Source: Pseudomonadota bacterium (GTDB lineage Bacteria > Pseudomonadota > Alphaproteobacteria > Micropepsales > Micropepsaceae). From it: 8,586 nt of DNA. The DNA lies in NCBI GenBank assembly GCA_025360685.1, contig JANYBR010000266.1, positions 1 to 8,586 on the forward strand, given 5' to 3'. This document shows, in pieces, positions 6,852 to 8,586 of the stretch; position 1 is the stretch's first letter, and every line of letters starts with the position of its first letter. The position numbers were made by a program, and so were the translations under genes. Below the pieces are notes generated by a model. It was not told where the DNA came from and ran no database searches. It saw only the letters and a list, made by a program, of their open reading frames with translations.

Positions 6852-8504
6852 GTGGCGGAGAAGATCCAAGCGATATTCGTCGACCCGCCTATTGCGATCG
6901 CACGGCTGGGTAGTAGCAATGTACCGCAAGATGCTTATCGCTGGGTCGAGGCCCTCAATCCGCGCACCGACGGAAATACCGTCATCGACCCCTGGTGGAC
7001 GCTAGACGTCAACAGCGACGGCTCCGTCGAACCACGCAAGGCCGACACGATTCATCTACGCGATGGAGATTTGATCCGACCGGTTGCGCCCTTCTTCGAA
7101 ATCTGGGCTCTGCTGGGCGAAGACAACTCACCACCGTCTCGCTGGCGTGAGGTGCCATTGACGCCGACTCTGTTGCAACAATTCGGCGCGGACGAGTCGT
7201 TTGTCACCCTCACCGTTGATGCCAAAAACCGCAAAGCCGCGCGCAGAACCGGCAAGAACGAGCTTGTCTTCGGAACCTTCCCGCCATTCTCGCTGAGCGC
7301 GGACGATCACAATATGTATGCGCTGTTTGGCGTAAGCCCACCGGGAGCCAAACGACCAATGATTCCCGATGGCCGCTCGATTCCACTCGGTAGTATTCAG
7401 GTCATGCAGAGCCGTCCACGAGCGTCGGTCGCAGGCGCGAGCTGGGTCAATGATGTCGATGTCGAGATCATGCGCTTTCGCTTCACGCCGGGTCGAGGGC
7501 GATTCTACGGACCCAAGCAGGCTTCTAAAGCGCTGCCACGAACAAAGTTCGCGGCAGTGGAAAAGGCCAACGCCTTTCTGGATGATAAGGCGGGATGGTA
7601 CAAGCATTCGACGTCGAGAGTCTTCGAACCGAACGACACCGAAGATACACTCGACCGGCGAGGTGGTAGCGGTCCGTCGCTCGGCGTCGTTGACGACACT
7701 TGCGAAGCGCGCATCGACGTCACCCTTACGTTACCGCGTTCAAAAACGAAGGGCCGAAAGTCGGCCAAAACACCGCGTAAGCTGCACACGCACGCCAACG
7801 TCTTTGTCGGCCCGCCCGATTTCGCGCCAGACCGACGCCCGTTCTTGTCGCTTGCCGACGAGCTGAGCGATCGGAGCAACGATGCAGCCAAGCGTGATGC
7901 CGCTCTTGATGACCAGGACATGCAGTCTTGGGTGAGCGATCTCTTCGAACGCATCTATGAGACGGTCTCGCTACTTAATCTCGATCATTATCAACAGGTC
8001 AGGAGCATATTGCTGCGCGCCACTGCGCTGCGGACAAAGCCAGTTGCCAAGGACAGCGTCTCCCAACCGCGCCATCACGCCATGACCAAGATGGATGCGT
8101 TGCGCAATCCGGACACGCCGGTTGACCCAGTCGGCCCTGGATTGAGGTTGCCGCTCAGCGAACACGCCAAGGAGCGACATACCGCTCTGCAAGACATCAC
8201 ACAGCTGCAGAAGTTCCTCTCTGACTATCCCGGCCAGTTGCAGCGGCTGGTACGTGAGCCCTTCGAAGTGACGCCCGGCGAGACCGGCGATGGCGCGGGA
8301 ACCTCGTCGATGCGGATGCCGCCTTTCATGCGCAATTCGAGCGGCTTCCCGCTAACATTGTCGAGTTGGCAATACAATTTGCTGATGCGCTGGGTATCCG
8401 CACAGCGTCCCGTTCCGCAGATACTCCTCGACGATCCTGACCGCAATTTGTCGAAAATGGCCAAAGAGCGTCGCGACGCCGTCCTACAACGGCTGGGACC
8501 ATGA
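6852..8504 (+). CDS. LodA-like protein lacking the CTQ cysteine
   Basis: The 550-residue product resembles the LodA/GoxA family (lysine epsilon-oxidase and glycine oxidase), whose catalytic cofactor is cysteine tryptophylquinone. Matching landmarks, from memory of the family, are VDPPIAIARLGSS (10-22, LodA-type IHPxIGxARxGNS), VVDDTCEARIDVTL (279-292, family DDxSDGPV), VGPPDFAPD (319-327, family APPDFAPD) and the C-terminal MP..(G)..LTLSSWQYNLLMRW (489-514, family LTLTxxQxxLLxxWAxG). The only cysteine is Cys284, in the N-terminal half at the DDxSDG site. The C-terminal domain, where LodA carries Cys516 and Trp581, has none. CTQ therefore cannot form in the usual way, and the protein is also shorter than LodA (726 residues). 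Start: GTG at 6852 with AGGGGG (6842-6847) at 4 bases; the alternative ATG at 6850 is out of frame. It lies 49 bases after the peroxidase gene. No LodB-like flavoprotein is visible. A binding or structural role, or a different cofactor, is inferred. Confidence 0.8.
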   Translation: MAEKIQAIFVDPPIAIARLGSSNVPQDAYRWVEALNPRTDGNTVIDPWWTLDVNSDGSVEPRKADTIHLRDGDLIRPVAPFFEIWALLGEDNSPPSRWREVPLTPTLLQQFGADESFVTLTVDAKNRKAARRTGKNELVFGTFPPFSLSADDHNMYALFGVSPPGAKRPMIPDGRSIPLGSIQVMQSRPRASVAGASWVNDVDVEIMRFRFTPGRGRFYGPKQASKALPRTKFAAVEKANAFLDDKAGWYKHSTSRVFEPNDTEDTLDRRGGSGPSLGVVDDTCEARIDVTLTLPRSKTKGRKSAKTPRKLHTHANVFVGPPDFAPDRRPFLSLADELSDRSNDAAKRDAALDDQDMQSWVSDLFERIYETVSLLNLDHYQQVRSILLRATALRTKPVAKDSVSQPRHHAMTKMDALRNPDTPVDPVGPGLRLPLSEHAKERHTALQDITQLQKFLSDYPGQLQRLVREPFEVTPGETGDGAGTSSMRMPPFMRNSSGFPLTLSSWQYNLLMRWVSAQRPVPQILLDDPDRNLSKMAKERRDAVLQRLGP

Positions 8505-8586
8505 TGGGTCGGCGATGAGGCAAATTGGACACGTTGCAGGAGATCCGTCGGCACCGAACTTTCACCGCTTTTCGTCACCACATGGC
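8505..8586 (+). other. Window edge, possible start of a further gene
   Basis: Two frames stay open to the end of the window. One begins at ATG 8515 (MRQIGHVAGDPSAPN...) without a clear ribosome site. The other begins at TTG 8525 (DTLQEIRRHRTF... after the first residue), with GAGG at 8517-8520 and more GC at third codon positions. Neither fragment is recognisable, and 60-70 bases are too few to choose between them. If a gene starts here it would be within about 20 bases of the LodA-like stop and probably in the same transcript. Confidence 0.25.

Overview
The window holds five complete genes, all on the + strand, plus a regulatory-looking start and one 465-base gap. It reads as an accessory oxidative-metabolism cluster of a moderately GC-rich bacterium. 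Codon use, Shine-Dalgarno sites and gene density suit a proteobacterium, perhaps an alphaproteobacterium of the rhizobial kind, but nothing here fixes the taxon.

Layout: (1) 1-158 carries a candidate promoter with a 13-bp palindrome in its spacer. (2) 159-1856 encodes an uncharacterised protein with two apparently related soluble modules and a C-terminal membrane hairpin. (3) 1868-3424 encodes a DyP-type haem peroxidase. (4) 3449-4813 encodes a divergent cytochrome P450. (5) 4814-5278 is a gap without a convincing gene, rich in inverted repeats. (6) 5279-6802 encodes an animal-type haem peroxidase (the myeloperoxidase/cyclooxygenase superfamily). (7) 6852-8504 encodes a LodA-like protein, related to lysine epsilon-oxidase and glycine oxidase quinoproteins, but without the cysteine needed for their CTQ cofactor. 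(8) 8505-8586 may hold the start of another gene. Genes 1-3 are 11 and 24 bases apart and look like one operon. The two genes after the gap are 49 bases apart and look like a second unit or a continuation.

Three unrelated haem oxidoreductase families lie side by side. The P450 has lost the acidic I-helix residue used for O2 activation, which points to peroxide or hydroperoxide chemistry. The neighbouring animal-type peroxidase and P450 recall the two halves of fungal Ppo/linoleate diol synthase fusions. A reasonable model is a cytoplasmic, partly membrane-tethered pathway in which a peroxidase/dioxygenase generates or uses a hydroperoxide, the P450 rearranges it and the DyP removes or uses excess peroxide. 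The membrane protein and the cofactor-less LodA-like protein would act as scaffold, binding or otherwise unknown partners. Substrate and product cannot be read from the sequence. No transcriptional regulator, transporter, reductase or ferredoxin partner, RNA gene, insertion sequence or CRISPR array was found.
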